Part shown: positions 44,432 to 54,446 of the stretch, piece after piece
Position numbering within the stretch: the first letter of the stretch is position 1
Layout of the letters: every line of letters begins with the position of its first letter
Origin: Streptomyces shenzhenensis
GTDB lineage: Bacteria > Actinomycetota > Actinomycetes > Streptomycetales > Streptomycetaceae
NCBI RefSeq assembly: GCF_021462265.1
Contig: NZ_JAJONF010000007.1
Coordinates: forward strand, 186,001 to 250,000
Reading direction: 5' to 3'
Length of the DNA stretch: 64,000 bases
Made by a program: the position numbers and the translations under genes
The notes under the pieces: model-generated
Told to the model about the DNA's origin: nothing
The model's database searches: none
Seen by the model: the letters and a program-made list of their open reading frames with translations, nothing else

Positions 44432-45472
44432 ATGCGTGCCGCCCGTCTGATCCGCATGGCGCTTCTCGTCCAGTCGAGCCCAGGGATGACCGCCGACGCC
44501 CTCGCCCGCGAGCTGGACGTCTCCAGGCGCACGGTGATCCGCGACGCCCAGGCCCTCCAGGAGGCGGGCGTCCCCCTCCGGGCCGAGCGCGGCCGGGCGG
44601 GCGGCTACCGGCTGGCGCCGGGCCACCGGACCCGGCTCACCACGCTCCACCCCACCGAGGCGGAGACGCTCTACCTCTCCGGTCTGCCCACGGCCCTGCG
44701 CGACCTGGGACTGTCCGACGCGGCCGACACGGCCCGGCTGAAGCTGTCGGCCACCCTGCTGCCCTCGCTGCGCGCGGCCGCCGAGTCGTCGGTGCGCCGC
44801 TTCCACCTGGACGCCCCGGCCTGGTTCCGCGAACCGTCGGCCCCGGAACTGCTCCCGGAGCTGGCCCGCGCCGTCTGGTCCGACCGCACCGTCGAGCTGG
44901 ACTACGCGCGGCCGGGCCGCGACGGCGCGCCGCCCCGCACGGTGACCCGCCTGCTGGAGCCGTACGGACTCGTTCTGAAGGCAGGCGTCTGGTACGTCGT
45001 GGGCCGGATACCGGCCGGCCGGACGACGGGCCGGGACGCTGTCTGGCGCACCTACCGCGTCGACCGCGTCACGGCCCTGTCGCCCGCGCCCGCCGGTGAC
45101 CCCTTCGTCCGCGACCCGTCCTTCGACCTGGCCGCGCACTGGCAGGCCCAGGCCGCCGGGTTCGCCCGGGCGCTGCTGCGCACGACCGTCACCGTGCGGC
45201 TGACCGGGCGCGGCCTGCGGCGCCTGCCCTCCGTGACGGACCCGGCGGGGGCGGCCGGGGCACTGGTGTCCGCGGCGGCGGCCGTGCCGGACGCCGCGGG
45301 GCGGGTCACGCTCGACCTGCCGGTGGAGTCGGAGGACATCGCCTTCGGCCAGCTGACCGCCCTGGGCGCGGACGTCGAGGTGCTGGCCCCGGCGGGCCTG
45401 CGCGCCCGCTTCCGCGAGCACGCGCGGGCCCTGGCCGCGCTGTACGACGCGGCGCCGGAGGATCAGCGGTAG
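44432..45472 (+). CDS. WYL-domain transcriptional regulator (YafY/DeoR-like)
   Basis: This 346-aa protein has an N-terminal helix-turn-helix (MTADALARELDVSRRTVIRDAQALQEAG, residues about 19-46) and a WYL ligand-sensing domain (TVELDYARPGRDGAPPRTVTRLLEPYGLVL, GVWYVVGRIP, RVDRVTAL). A WCX-like C-terminal extension follows. Such proteins sense small molecules or nucleotides. It is convergent with the SDR gene and the two coding regions overlap by 10 bp at their 3' ends. Confidence 0.88.
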   Translation: MRAARLIRMALLVQSSPGMTADALARELDVSRRTVIRDAQALQEAGVPLRAERGRAGGYRLAPGHRTRLTTLHPTEAETLYLSGLPTALRDLGLSDAADTARLKLSATLLPSLRAAAESSVRRFHLDAPAWFREPSAPELLPELARAVWSDRTVELDYARPGRDGAPPRTVTRLLEPYGLVLKAGVWYVVGRIPAGRTTGRDAVWRTYRVDRVTALSPAPAGDPFVRDPSFDLAAHWQAQAAGFARALLRTTVTVRLTGRGLRRLPSVTDPAGAAGALVSAAAAVPDAAGRVTLDLPVESEDIAFGQLTALGADVEVLAPAGLRARFREHARALAALYDAAPEDQR

Positions 45473-46506
45473 TCGTCCGGCGAGCCGTTCTTCCCGCCGA
45501 ACCTGACCTCCTCGAAGTACGCCAGCGCGTCCGGCCGGCTGCCGTCCACGTCCCGTACGCCGTAGGCCCTGGCGAGCTCCGCGCTGGAGGTGGACCTGCC
45601 GTTCCAGCGGGCGGCCCGGTCCGGGTCGGCGGCGAGCGCGGCGACCGCGCGGGCGAGGTAGTACGGCGACTCGGCGACGGCGAAGTCCGGTTCCCGGGCG
45701 ACGGCGTCCCGCCAGTTCTCCTCTCGCACGCCGAAATGGCTGAGCATCTGCTCCGAGCGCAGGTAGCCCGGCGTGACGGCGACCGCCGTGCCGCCGTACT
45801 CCGCCAGCTCCTGGCCCAGCCCGAACGCGATGCGGATCGGGGCGGTCTTCGCGAGGTCGTAGTAGAGGTTCTCGCGGTAGCGGCGGTTGAAGACCGCCGT
45901 GCCGTCGGTGACCTCCACGTGCAGCGGCGCGTCCGAGCGGACCAGGAGCGGGAGGGCGAGTGCCGCGGTGATCACGTGCGAGCGCACCCCGAGGTCCAGG
46001 ATGCGCAGGCCGTCGGCGAGCGGGGTCTCCCAGCTCTTCTTGCCGAAGACGGAGCCGACGAGCAGGTGCTCGCCGCCCCAGAGGTCGTTGACGAGGATGT
46101 CGAGCCGCCCCTGTTCCCGGCCGATCCGCTCGACGAGGACCCGGACCCGGTCGGGGTCCAGATGGTCGGTGGGGACGGCGATGCCGGTGCCGCCGGCCGC
46201 GGTGACCAGCTCCGCGGTCTCCTCGATGGTCTCGGTGGTCCGGCCGACCTCGCTCGCGTGCTCGCGGGTGGTGCGGCCGGTGACGTAGACGGTGGCGCCG
46301 GCCCGGCCGAGTTCGACGGCGAGGGCCCGTCCGGCGCCGCGGGTGGCCCCGGCGACCAGCACGATCCGGCCGGCCAGCCGCGTGCCGGTGTCCGGGGAGC
46401 CGGTGCTCTCGGTGCCGGGGTCTTGGTTGCTGACGTCTTGCTTGCCGACGTCTTGCTTGCCGGCGTCTCGGTCGCTGAGGTCCTGGTTGCAGGTGTCCTG
46501 GTCCAT
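45463..46506 (-). CDS. Short-chain dehydrogenase/reductase with pentapeptide-repeat N-terminus
   Basis: This 347-aa SDR has the NAD(P)-binding motif VAGATRGAGRALA (about 52-64), NDLWGG in place of NNAG, and catalytic YYDLAKTAP (Tyr-x3-Lys). Before the Rossmann fold is an unusual stretch (residues 2-31) made of six five-residue units of the form x-[QR]-D-x-x: DQDTC, NQDLS, DRDAG, KQDVG, KQDVS, NQDPG. A later in-frame start near RLAGRIVLV would remove it. Substrate unknown. It is separated from the following small gene by a divergent 132-bp gap. Confidence 0.85.
   Translation of the reverse strand: MDQDTCNQDLSDRDAGKQDVGKQDVSNQDPGTESTGSPDTGTRLAGRIVLVAGATRGAGRALAVELGRAGATVYVTGRTTREHASEVGRTTETIEETAELVTAAGGTGIAVPTDHLDPDRVRVLVERIGREQGRLDILVNDLWGGEHLLVGSVFGKKSWETPLADGLRILDLGVRSHVITAALALPLLVRSDAPLHVEVTDGTAVFNRRYRENLYYDLAKTAPIRIAFGLGQELAEYGGTAVAVTPGYLRSEQMLSHFGVREENWRDAVAREPDFAVAESPYYLARAVAALAADPDRAARWNGRSTSSAELARAYGVRDVDGSRPDALAYFEEVRFGGKNGSPDDYR
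46414..46506 (-). repeat. 15-bp coding repeats at the SDR N-terminus
   Basis: Six imperfect 15-bp units encode the xQDxx pentapeptides. The two central ones (GACGTCTTGCTTGCC on the plus strand) are nearly identical. Confidence 0.75.
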
Positions 46507-46638
46507 GGCACCACGGTGCCCGCCAAAGGTGACAGTTCACGTCACCTTTTTCCGGGAATCCTCCCGGCTGAGGGGTGATGGCGGCTTACGGGCACCCCGG
46601 ACGCGCGCCCTCCAGGCCGGCCCGCTAACTTTGGCTTC

Positions 46639-46890
46639 GTGGACAAGAAGAACGCCCTGCGCGCCGGCGCCCTGGCTGCCGGTACGACGCTGATGATGCT
46701 GCTCATGTCGTCGCCCGCCCTCGCGCTCGCGCGTGACGACGGTGACGACCCCGGCAAGGGCCTGAGCGTCGTCCAGACGCTGGGCCTCTACGTCCTGATC
46801 CCGCTCGTGCTGTTCGCGGTCATCGCCGGCCTCGTGATGGTGCTGGACAGGTCCAAGGTCCGGGTCACCAAGCCGAAGGCCAAGGCGTAG
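46639..46890 (+). CDS. Small exported membrane protein
   Basis: This 83-aa protein has an N-terminal signal or membrane segment (MDKKNALRAGALAAGTTLMM...SSPALALA), a short charged loop (RDDGDDPGKG), a transmembrane helix (LGLYVLIPLVLFAVIAGLVMVL) and a basic C-terminal tail (DRSKVRVTKPKAKA). Similar small proteins are conserved in Streptomyces without known function. It starts at GTG 46639. A long hairpin terminator follows. Confidence 0.78.
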   Translation: MDKKNALRAGALAAGTTLMMLLMSSPALALARDDGDDPGKGLSVVQTLGLYVLIPLVLFAVIAGLVMVLDRSKVRVTKPKAKA

Positions 46891-46910
46891 GACCTGGGCC
46901 TCCCGCTCCA

Positions 46911-46971
46911 CCGAGGGCGCCGGCCGGTCTCCGTACGTGCCGCACGTACGGGAGCCGACCGGCGCCCTCGG
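46911..46971. terminator. Long hairpin terminator between convergent genes
   Basis: The outer arms CCGAGGGCGCCGG/CCGGCGCCCTCGG (46911-46923 and 46959-46971) are perfect. The inner part continues with few mismatches to a CCGTACGTGC/GCACGTACGG apex. Confidence 0.85.
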
Positions 46972-47012
46972 CGTGTCGCCCAGAGGACCGGCGCGGTCGG
47001 ACACCGCGTCGC

Positions 47013-47612
47013 TCAGGGGACCGGCGCGGTCAGGTACCGCTGCACGGTCGGCCCGAGCCACGCCACGATCTCGGCGCGCGCCAGCGCCACCACCGGCGGC
47101 AGCCGCAGCACGTAACGGGTCAGGGCGAACCCCATCAGCTGCGCCGCGCACAGCCCCGCCCGCGTCGCCACCTGCTCCGGGTCCGGGCACACCCGCTGCG
47201 CCACCGGGACCACCTGCTCCTGGAAGATGCCCTGCAGGCGCTCCGCTCCCGCCTTGTTGGTGACGGCGACCCGCAGCATCGCGGTGAGCTCTTCGTTCGC
47301 CTCCCAGATGTCGAGGAAGTGGCCCGTCAGCGCCTGCCCGACCTCGCCCCGCGGCACCTGGGACACATCGGGCATCCGCAGGTCCAGCGTGACGGCGGCC
47401 GCGAAGAGGCCGTCCTTGCTGCCGAAGTAGCGCATGACCATCGAGGGGTCGATACGGGCGTCCTTGGCGATGGCCCGGATGGTGGCGCGCTCGAAGCCGT
47501 CGGCGGCGAAGCGCTCGCGGGCGGCGGCCAGGATGGCGGAGCGGCTGGCGTCCGAGCGGCGAGCCGCCGGGCCGTTCGCGGACTCTGTGCTTCTACTGGG
47601 GGTGCCGGTCAT
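47013..47612 (-). CDS. TetR-family transcriptional repressor
   Basis: This 199-aa protein has TetR HTH residues SRSAILAAARERFAADGFERATIRAIAKDARIDPSMVMRYFGSKDGL. A ligand domain of the TetR_C type common in Streptomyces follows (ALTGHFLDIWEANEELTAMLRVAVTN, GLCAAQLMGFALTRYVLRL). ATG 47612 lies 1 bp from the first unit of a 14-bp repeat array that fills the gap to the divergent monooxygenase gene. The array is its likely operator set, and the start has no clear ribosome binding site. Confidence 0.9.
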   Translation of the reverse strand: MTGTPSRSTESANGPAARRSDASRSAILAAARERFAADGFERATIRAIAKDARIDPSMVMRYFGSKDGLFAAAVTLDLRMPDVSQVPRGEVGQALTGHFLDIWEANEELTAMLRVAVTNKAGAERLQGIFQEQVVPVAQRVCPDPEQVATRAGLCAAQLMGFALTRYVLRLPPVVALARAEIVAWLGPTVQRYLTAPVP

Positions 47613-47613
47613 G

Positions 47614-47780
47614 CCAACGAGCGTAGGCCAACGAACGTGGGCCAACAAGCGTGGGCCAACAAGTGTTGACTGTGAAATGAGCCCGGCCTAGGGTGGTCAA
47701 CAGTTGTTGGCCAACGAGCGTTGGTCAACAATCGTGGGTCAACAAGCGTTGGCAAACAACTGTTGGTAAACAACTGTTGG
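47614..47780. promoter_or_regulatory. Ten-unit 14-bp operator-like array in the tetR/monooxygenase gap
   Basis: Units of consensus YCAACAAGCGTTGG lie head to tail at 47614-47669 (4 units) and 47697-47780 (6 units), with a partial eleventh at 47781. Each unit is close to a palindrome (CCAAC...GTTGG); examples are CCAACGAGCGTTGG and TCAACAAGCGTTGG. The 27-bp spacer between the two groups holds the core promoter. The arrangement suggests cooperative binding of many repressor dimers on one DNA face pattern. Confidence 0.85.
47666..47694 (+). promoter_or_regulatory. Housekeeping-type promoter of the monooxygenase gene
   Basis: TTGACT (47666-47671), a 17-bp spacer and TAGGGT (47689-47694) match the principal sigma consensus. 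The -35 overlaps the fourth repeat unit and the start of transcription (about 47701) falls inside the fifth, so occupied operators should block it. Confidence 0.75.
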
Positions 47781-47811
47781 CAAACATGGCACAGGCATCC
47801 AGGAGGCCCCC

Positions 47812-49344
47812 ATGAACGGCACGACCGGCACCCCCGGCTCCCCTTCCGGCGCCGCCCCCGAAACCGCCCGTGTGATCGTCGTGGGCTCCGGCCCCACCGG
47901 CCTGCTCCTCGCCGGTGACCTGGCCGCCGCCGGCATCCCGGTCACCCTCCTCGAAAAGCGCCCCCACAAGATCAGCAACCTCTCCCGGGCCTTCGTCCTG
48001 CACGCCCGTGCCCTGGAGCAGCTCGACGCCCGGGGCCTCGCCGACCAGCTGGAAGCCGTCGGCCGGCCCCTCGGCCGCCTCAACCTCTTCAACGGGCTCA
48101 GCCTCGACCTCGGCACCCTGCCCTCCCGCTTCCGGCACGTCCTCGTACTGCCGCAGTACGAGGTCGAGAAGGTGCTGGAGCGCCGGGCGGCCGAGGCGGG
48201 CGTCGACTTCCGCAACGAGTGCGAGGTGACCGGCCTGACCCAGGACACGGCCGGGGTCACCGTGCACGTCAAGGGTGCCGAGAGCCTGCGCGCCGCGTAC
48301 GTGGTCGGCACCGACGGCATGCGCAGCGTGGTGCGGGAGGCGGTCGGGCTGCCGTTCCCGGGCAGGTCGGCGATCCGGTCGGTCGTCCTCGCCGACGTAC
48401 TGCTCGCCGAGAAGCCCGAGGCGCTGCTGACGGCCGCCGCGGTCGGCGACGCGTTCGCGTTCCTGGCGCCCTTCGGCGACGGCTACCACCGGGTCATCTG
48501 CTGGCACCGCGGCCGCGACGTCCCCGACCACGAGCCGGTCGGCCTCGACGAGGTCAGGGAGATCACCCGGCTGGCGCTGGGCAAGGACTACGGGATGCAC
48601 GACGCCCGCTGGATGTCCCGCTTCCACAGCGACGAGCGGCAGGTGCCCAGCTACCGGGTCGGCCGGGTCTTCCTGGCCGGTGACGCGGCGCACGTGCACA
48701 CCCCGGCCGGCGGCCAGGGCATGAACACCGGCCTGCAGGACGCGGCCAACCTGAGCTGGAAGCTCGCCGCCGTGCTGCACGGCCACGCGGACCCCGCCCT
48801 GCTCGACACCTACCACAGCGAACGGCACCCGGTCGGCAGGTCGGTCCTGCGCAGCAGCGGTGCCATCGTCCGCCTCGCGATGGCCAAGGGCCCCATGCTG
48901 GCCGTGCGCAACGTACTGATCCGCGCGCTCGGCCACGTCGGCCCGGTCCGCCGCGGGATCATGGCCCAGGTCACCGGCGTCGGCTACCACTACCCCGCAC
49001 CGCGGGGCGCCCACCGCCTCGTCGGCACCAGGGTCCCCGACCTCACACTGGCCGACGTCTCGCCCGACGTCTCGCCCTCGCCCGGCGCGCCGGGCGGCGC
49101 CGCGGCCGACGGCGGCCGCCTGTACGAGGCCCTGCGCGGCGGCCGGTTCGTCCTGGTCACCCCCGCCGCCGGCCCGTACGGCACGGGCACGGCGGCGCGG
49201 TACGGCGACCGGCTGGCCGTGGCGCACTGGCGAAGCGACCGGCGTACGGCCCTCCTGGTGCGCCCCGACGGCTACGTGGCCTGGGCGGCCGAGGACGCCC
49301 AGGCGCCCGGCATCGAGCAGGCGCTGGCCACCCACCTCGGGTGA
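47812..49344 (+). CDS. FAD-dependent aromatic monooxygenase (PHBH/Rox-like)
   Basis: This 510-aa flavin hydroxylase has the FAD motif VIVVGSGPTGLLLAGDLAAAG (about 21-41), the DG motif VGTDGMRSVV (about 165) and the GD motif VFLAGDAAHVHTPAGGQGMN (about 285). A thioredoxin-like C-terminal domain ends the protein. The class hydroxylates phenolic compounds and includes antibiotic-modifying enzymes such as rifampicin monooxygenase. The substrate is unknown here. ATG 47812 has AGGAGG upstream. Divergent TetR control with an operator array fits induction by an aromatic substrate. Confidence 0.88.
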   Translation: MNGTTGTPGSPSGAAPETARVIVVGSGPTGLLLAGDLAAAGIPVTLLEKRPHKISNLSRAFVLHARALEQLDARGLADQLEAVGRPLGRLNLFNGLSLDLGTLPSRFRHVLVLPQYEVEKVLERRAAEAGVDFRNECEVTGLTQDTAGVTVHVKGAESLRAAYVVGTDGMRSVVREAVGLPFPGRSAIRSVVLADVLLAEKPEALLTAAAVGDAFAFLAPFGDGYHRVICWHRGRDVPDHEPVGLDEVREITRLALGKDYGMHDARWMSRFHSDERQVPSYRVGRVFLAGDAAHVHTPAGGQGMNTGLQDAANLSWKLAAVLHGHADPALLDTYHSERHPVGRSVLRSSGAIVRLAMAKGPMLAVRNVLIRALGHVGPVRRGIMAQVTGVGYHYPAPRGAHRLVGTRVPDLTLADVSPDVSPSPGAPGGAAADGGRLYEALRGGRFVLVTPAAGPYGTGTAARYGDRLAVAHWRSDRRTALLVRPDGYVAWAAEDAQAPGIEQALATHLG

Positions 49345-49486
49345 CCGGTTCAGGCGAGGGTGCAGTCCGTGGCCCTGGTGTCGAGGGTGGCGCGGCCGTC
49401 CCGTGCCGTCGCGGGGACGGCGCTGTGCCAGGCGCCGTCCCGGGCACTCGGCTCGTCCTGGGGGATGGGCACTGCGCGAAGGAGGC

Positions 49487-49519
49487 GGGGCGCCCGGTGT
49501 CCGTCACACCGGGCGCCCC
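49487..49519. terminator. Bidirectional terminator between the monooxygenase gene and pepN
   Basis: A perfect 14-bp stem (49487-49500 with 49506-49519, GGGGCGCCCGGTGT) closes a 5-nt loop between two convergent genes. Confidence 0.85.
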
Positions 49520-49561
49520 GCCGCCGTACCGTCTGATGGCCGGCCGGCCGGCCGCTGCTGC

Positions 49562-52135
49562 CTACTGGGCGGCCGCGTCCGCCGCCTGGGCCCGCAGGGC
49601 GCGCTCGACGCCCGCGCGGGACTCCGAGACGAGCCGGGCCAGGGCCGCGTTGGGCTGGGCCGAGGCCAGCCAGGCGTCCGTCTTGGCGAGGGTCTCCCGG
49701 GAGACCTGGAGGGACGGGTAGAGGCCGACCGCGATCTGCTGGGCGATCTCGTGCGAGCGGGAGTCCCACACCGACTTCAGGATCTCGAAGTACCGGTCGG
49801 TGTACGGCGCCAGCAGCTCGCGCTGGTCGGTCTGGACGAAGCCGCCGATCACCGCCTCCTGCACCGCGTTGGGCAGCTTGTCGGAGTCGATGACCGACGC
49901 CCACGCCTCGGCCTTGGCCTCCTCGGTCGGGCGGGCGGCGCGGGCGGTGGCCGCGTGACGCTCGCCGGCGGCGGTCCTGTCCCGCTCGTACTCGCCCGCG
50001 ATCTCCGCCTCGTCGAAGCGGCCGACCGCCGCCAGCCGTTCCACGAACGCCCAGCGCAGCTCGGTGTCGACGGCCAGGCCCTCGATGGTGTGGGTGCCCT
50101 CCAGCAGGCTCTCCAGGAGGTCCAGCTGCTCGGGGGTGCGGGCGGTGGCCGCGAAGGCGCGGGCCCAGGCCAGCTGGTGGTCGCTGGCCGGCGCGGCGGA
50201 CCGCAGGTGGGCCAGCGTGGCGTCGGTCCAGCGGGTGAGCAGGGCCTCACGGGTGGCCGGGTCGGCGTACTGCTCGATGGCGAGCTTCACCTGGCGGTGC
50301 AGGGACTGCACGACACCGATGTCGGACTCCTTGCCGATGCCGGACAGCACGAGGGACAGGTACGCGCGGGTGGGGAGTTCGGCGTCCCGGGTCATGTCCC
50401 AGGCCGACGCCCAGCACAGCGCGCGGGGCAGCGAGGACTCGAAGTCGCCGAGGTGCTCGGTGACGAAGCGCAGGGACTCCTCGTCCAGGCGGACCTTGGC
50501 GTACGACAGGTCGTCGTCGTTGAGCAGGAACACCGCCGGGCGGCGGCGGCCGGCCAGCTGCGGTACGGCCGTCAGCTCGCCGTCCACGTCCAGCTCGAGC
50601 CGGTCGGTGCGGACCAGCTTGCCGGTCGCCTCGTCGAGGTCGTACAGGCCGACCGCGATCCGGTGCGGGCGCAGGACCGGCTCGCCCTTGGCGCCGGCCG
50701 GCAGCGCGGGGGCCTCCTGGCGGATGGCGAAGGAGGTGACGACACCGTCGGCGTCCGTCTCCACCTCCGGACGCAGGATGTTGATCCCGGCGGTCTGCAG
50801 CCACTTCTTCGACCAGGTGCTCAGGTCGCGCCCGGAGGTCTCCTCCAGGGCGCCCAGCAGGTCGGACAGGCGCGTGTTGCCGAACGCGTGCCGCTTGAAG
50901 TACGCCTGCACGCCCTTGAAGAACTCGTCCATGCCGACGTACGCGACGAGCTGCTTGAGGACCGAGGCTCCCTTGGCGTACGTGATGCCGTCGAAGTTGA
51001 CGAGCACGTCGTCCAGGTCGCGGATCTCGGCCATGATCGGGTGCGTGGAGGGCAGCTGGTCCTGCCGGTACGCCCAGGTCTTCATCTGGTTGGCGAACGT
51101 CGTCCACGAGTGCGGCCAGCGCGAGCCGGGGGCGTACGCCTGGCAGGCGATGGAGGTGTAGGTGGCGAACGACTCGTTCAGCCACAGGTCGTTCCACCAC
51201 TCCATGGTGACCAGGTCGCCGAACCACATGTGGGCCAGCTCGTGCAGGATGGTCTCGGCGCGCGTCTCGTACGCCGCGTCCGTCACCTTGGACCGGAAGA
51301 CGTACTGGTCGCGGATGGTCACCGCGCCCGCGTTCTCCATCGCGCCCGCGTTGAACTCGGGCACGAACAGCTGGTCGTACTTGGTGAACGGGTACGCGTA
51401 GTCGAACTTCTCCTGGAACCACTCGAAGCCCTGCCGGGTCACCTCGAAGATCGCGTCCGAGTCGAGGAACTCCGCGAGGGACGGCCGGCAGTAGATGCCC
51501 AGCGGGACGCTCTGGCCGTCCTTCTCGTACACGCTGTGCACGGAGTGGTAGGGGCCGGCGATCAGGGCGGTGATGTACGACGAGATGCGCGGCGTCGGCT
51601 CGAAGACCCAGGTGTCGTCCTTGGGCTCGGGCGTCGGCGAGTTCGAGACGACCGTCCAGCCGCTCGGTGCCTTCACGGTGAACTGGAAGGTCGCCTTCAG
51701 GTCCGGCTGCTCGAAGGAGGCGAAGACCCGGCGGGCGTCCGGCACCTCGAACTGGGTGTAGAGGTAGGCCTGCTCGTCGACCGGGTCGACGAACCGGTGC
51801 AGACCCTCACCCGTGTTGGTGTACGCGCAGTCGGCGGTCACCCGGAGGACGTTGCGGCCCGCCGGCAGGCCGGGCAGCGCGATCCGGGAGTCCGCGAAGA
51901 CCTCGGCGGGATCGAGGGCGTCACCGTTCAGGGTGACCTCGTGGACCGCGGGGGCCACCAGGTCGATGAAGGACGCGGCGCCGGATTCGGCGACGTCGAA
52001 GCGCACCGTGGTCACGGACCGGTAGGTACCGCCCTCCTGCGCGCCGGAGAGGTCGAGATCGATCTCGTACGAGTCAACGGTGAGCAGCTTTGCCCGCTGC
52101 CGCGCCTCTTCGCGAGTCAGGTTTGTGCCAGGCAC
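49562..52135 (-). CDS. pepN: Aminopeptidase N (M1 zinc metallopeptidase)
   Basis: This 857-aa M1 peptidase has the substrate-recognition motif GAMENAG and the zinc site HELAHMWFGD (His298, Glu299, His302), with the third ligand Glu321 in WLNESFATY. The C-terminal ERAP-like helical domain completes the usual actinomycete PepN length. It removes N-terminal amino acids from peptides in the cytoplasm. GTG 52135 has GAGGAG upstream. Confidence 0.96.
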   Translation of the reverse strand: MPGTNLTREEARQRAKLLTVDSYEIDLDLSGAQEGGTYRSVTTVRFDVAESGAASFIDLVAPAVHEVTLNGDALDPAEVFADSRIALPGLPAGRNVLRVTADCAYTNTGEGLHRFVDPVDEQAYLYTQFEVPDARRVFASFEQPDLKATFQFTVKAPSGWTVVSNSPTPEPKDDTWVFEPTPRISSYITALIAGPYHSVHSVYEKDGQSVPLGIYCRPSLAEFLDSDAIFEVTRQGFEWFQEKFDYAYPFTKYDQLFVPEFNAGAMENAGAVTIRDQYVFRSKVTDAAYETRAETILHELAHMWFGDLVTMEWWNDLWLNESFATYTSIACQAYAPGSRWPHSWTTFANQMKTWAYRQDQLPSTHPIMAEIRDLDDVLVNFDGITYAKGASVLKQLVAYVGMDEFFKGVQAYFKRHAFGNTRLSDLLGALEETSGRDLSTWSKKWLQTAGINILRPEVETDADGVVTSFAIRQEAPALPAGAKGEPVLRPHRIAVGLYDLDEATGKLVRTDRLELDVDGELTAVPQLAGRRRPAVFLLNDDDLSYAKVRLDEESLRFVTEHLGDFESSLPRALCWASAWDMTRDAELPTRAYLSLVLSGIGKESDIGVVQSLHRQVKLAIEQYADPATREALLTRWTDATLAHLRSAAPASDHQLAWARAFAATARTPEQLDLLESLLEGTHTIEGLAVDTELRWAFVERLAAVGRFDEAEIAGEYERDRTAAGERHAATARAARPTEEAKAEAWASVIDSDKLPNAVQEAVIGGFVQTDQRELLAPYTDRYFEILKSVWDSRSHEIAQQIAVGLYPSLQVSRETLAKTDAWLASAQPNAALARLVSESRAGVERALRAQAADAAAQ

Positions 52136-52233
52136 GCGGTCATCTCCTCGTTATGTGTGGGTTGCGCCATCCTTCCACGGGACGGGGCCCGGGGCGTCTA
52201 GGGAAAACCCCAGAGATCCCTTGGTCAGCGCTG

Positions 52234-53019
52234 TCAGGCCGCCGTCGTGCCGCCGTCGACCGGCACCGCCGCGCCGGTGACGAAGGAGGCGCGGTCGCCG
52301 CACAGCCACAGCGCGGCCTCGGCGACCTCGGCGGGCCCGGCCATGCGCTTCTGGAGCGTCTCGCCCTCGAACCTTTCCCGCAGCTCCGGCAGTTGCTCGA
52401 GGGCCCGGTCCATCATCTCGGTGCGGGTGCTGCCGACCACCAGCGCGTTGACCCGGATGCCGCGCTCGGCGTACTCGGCCGCGGCCGCCCGGGTGATCCC
52501 GAGGACCGCGTGCTTGGCGGCCACGTACGCGGCGGACGCGCCGGTGGCCCGCTGCCCCGCGACGCTGGAGGTGTTGACGATCGAGCCGCCGTTCTCGAGC
52601 ATCTCGGGGATCTGGAAGCGCAGGCAGTTCCAGACACCGCGCACATTGACGTCCATGGTCCGCTCGTAGACGTCCTGGCCGGTCTCGTGCAGGTCGGTGC
52701 CCGCGGTGCCGTACCCGGCGTTGTTGAAGGCGCAGTCGAGGCGGCCGAAGGTGTCGACGGCGGCCCGGACCACCCGCTCGACGTGCCCGGCGGACACGAT
52801 GTCCCCCGGCACGGCCAGGGCCCGGCCGCCGTCCGCGCCGATCTCCTCGACCAGCGCGGCCAGCCGCTCCGCCCGCCGGGCCGTCAGCACGACGGCCGCC
52901 CCCTCCCGGGCGAACAGCCGCGCGGCGGCCGCCCCGATCCCGCTGGACGCGCCGGTGATCATGGCGACCTTGCCGTCGAGAACGTGTGAGCCGTCGCAGA
53001 CCTGCTGGGTGTTCGTCAT
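52234..53019 (-). CDS. Short-chain dehydrogenase/reductase (SDR)
   Basis: This 261-aa classical SDR has the cofactor motif ITGASSGIGAAAARLF, NNAGYG, Ser in SIVNTSSVAGQ and the catalytic pair YVAAK. The C-terminus ends ASFVTGAAVPVDGGTTAA, as in FabG-like oxidoreductases. ATG 53019 has GGGGGAGG upstream; an upstream ATG at 53052 is less well placed. The substrate is unknown. It is separated from asd by a strong terminator. Confidence 0.92.
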   Translation of the reverse strand: MTNTQQVCDGSHVLDGKVAMITGASSGIGAAAARLFAREGAAVVLTARRAERLAALVEEIGADGGRALAVPGDIVSAGHVERVVRAAVDTFGRLDCAFNNAGYGTAGTDLHETGQDVYERTMDVNVRGVWNCLRFQIPEMLENGGSIVNTSSVAGQRATGASAAYVAAKHAVLGITRAAAAEYAERGIRVNALVVGSTRTEMMDRALEQLPELRERFEGETLQKRMAGPAEVAEAALWLCGDRASFVTGAAVPVDGGTTAA

Positions 53020-53078
53020 GGTGTGGTGCCTCCCCCGATCGGGGCCGCCCATGCTCAAGGGACGCTGTACCCGCGGCA

Positions 53079-53120
53079 GGGGCGGTCACCCGGCCCGTGG
53101 CGGGTCCGGGTGACCGCCCC
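53079..53120 (-). terminator. Terminator of asd
   Basis: A perfect 15-bp stem (53079-53093 with 53106-53120, GGGGCGGTCACCCGG) closes a 12-nt loop, 14 bp past the asd stop. Confidence 0.85.
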
Positions 53121-53134
53121 CGCGAACGCGGTGC

Positions 53135-54199
<1,065 letters not shown>

Positions 54200-54446
54200 T
54201 CATGCGGCCGACCCGGGTCAGCCTGTCCAATTCTTTGGGTTCTTTGCGCGCCCCGCCCACCCACTGGACCACCCGCCCCGTGGAACTCCCGCCCGCACCC
54301 CCGCTGAGCTGCAGAAATTACCTCCACTTGGCCGTCGTACCGCAAGCTGTACTGCGCCGCGCGCCGGTGTGACGTACGCCTCGGAAAAGATTTCCGGGGA
54401 GCGGGGCGAACGTTTCCGGGGGCCCGGGCGTCGTAGGGGAAACGCG

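Noticed and set aside
41093..46540. 1815-residue minus-strand frame
   Set aside because: Only the last part is the ECF sigma factor. The rest is antisense to malQ and the WYL gene.
47614..47780. Possible CRISPR array
   Set aside because: Units are contiguous 14-mers with no unique spacers, and no cas genes are in the window.
49350..49480. Minus-strand peptide ending ATLDTRATDCTLA in the gap before pepN
   Set aside because: It looked like the tail of a lost secreted protein, but no start, domain or homologous context could be identified.
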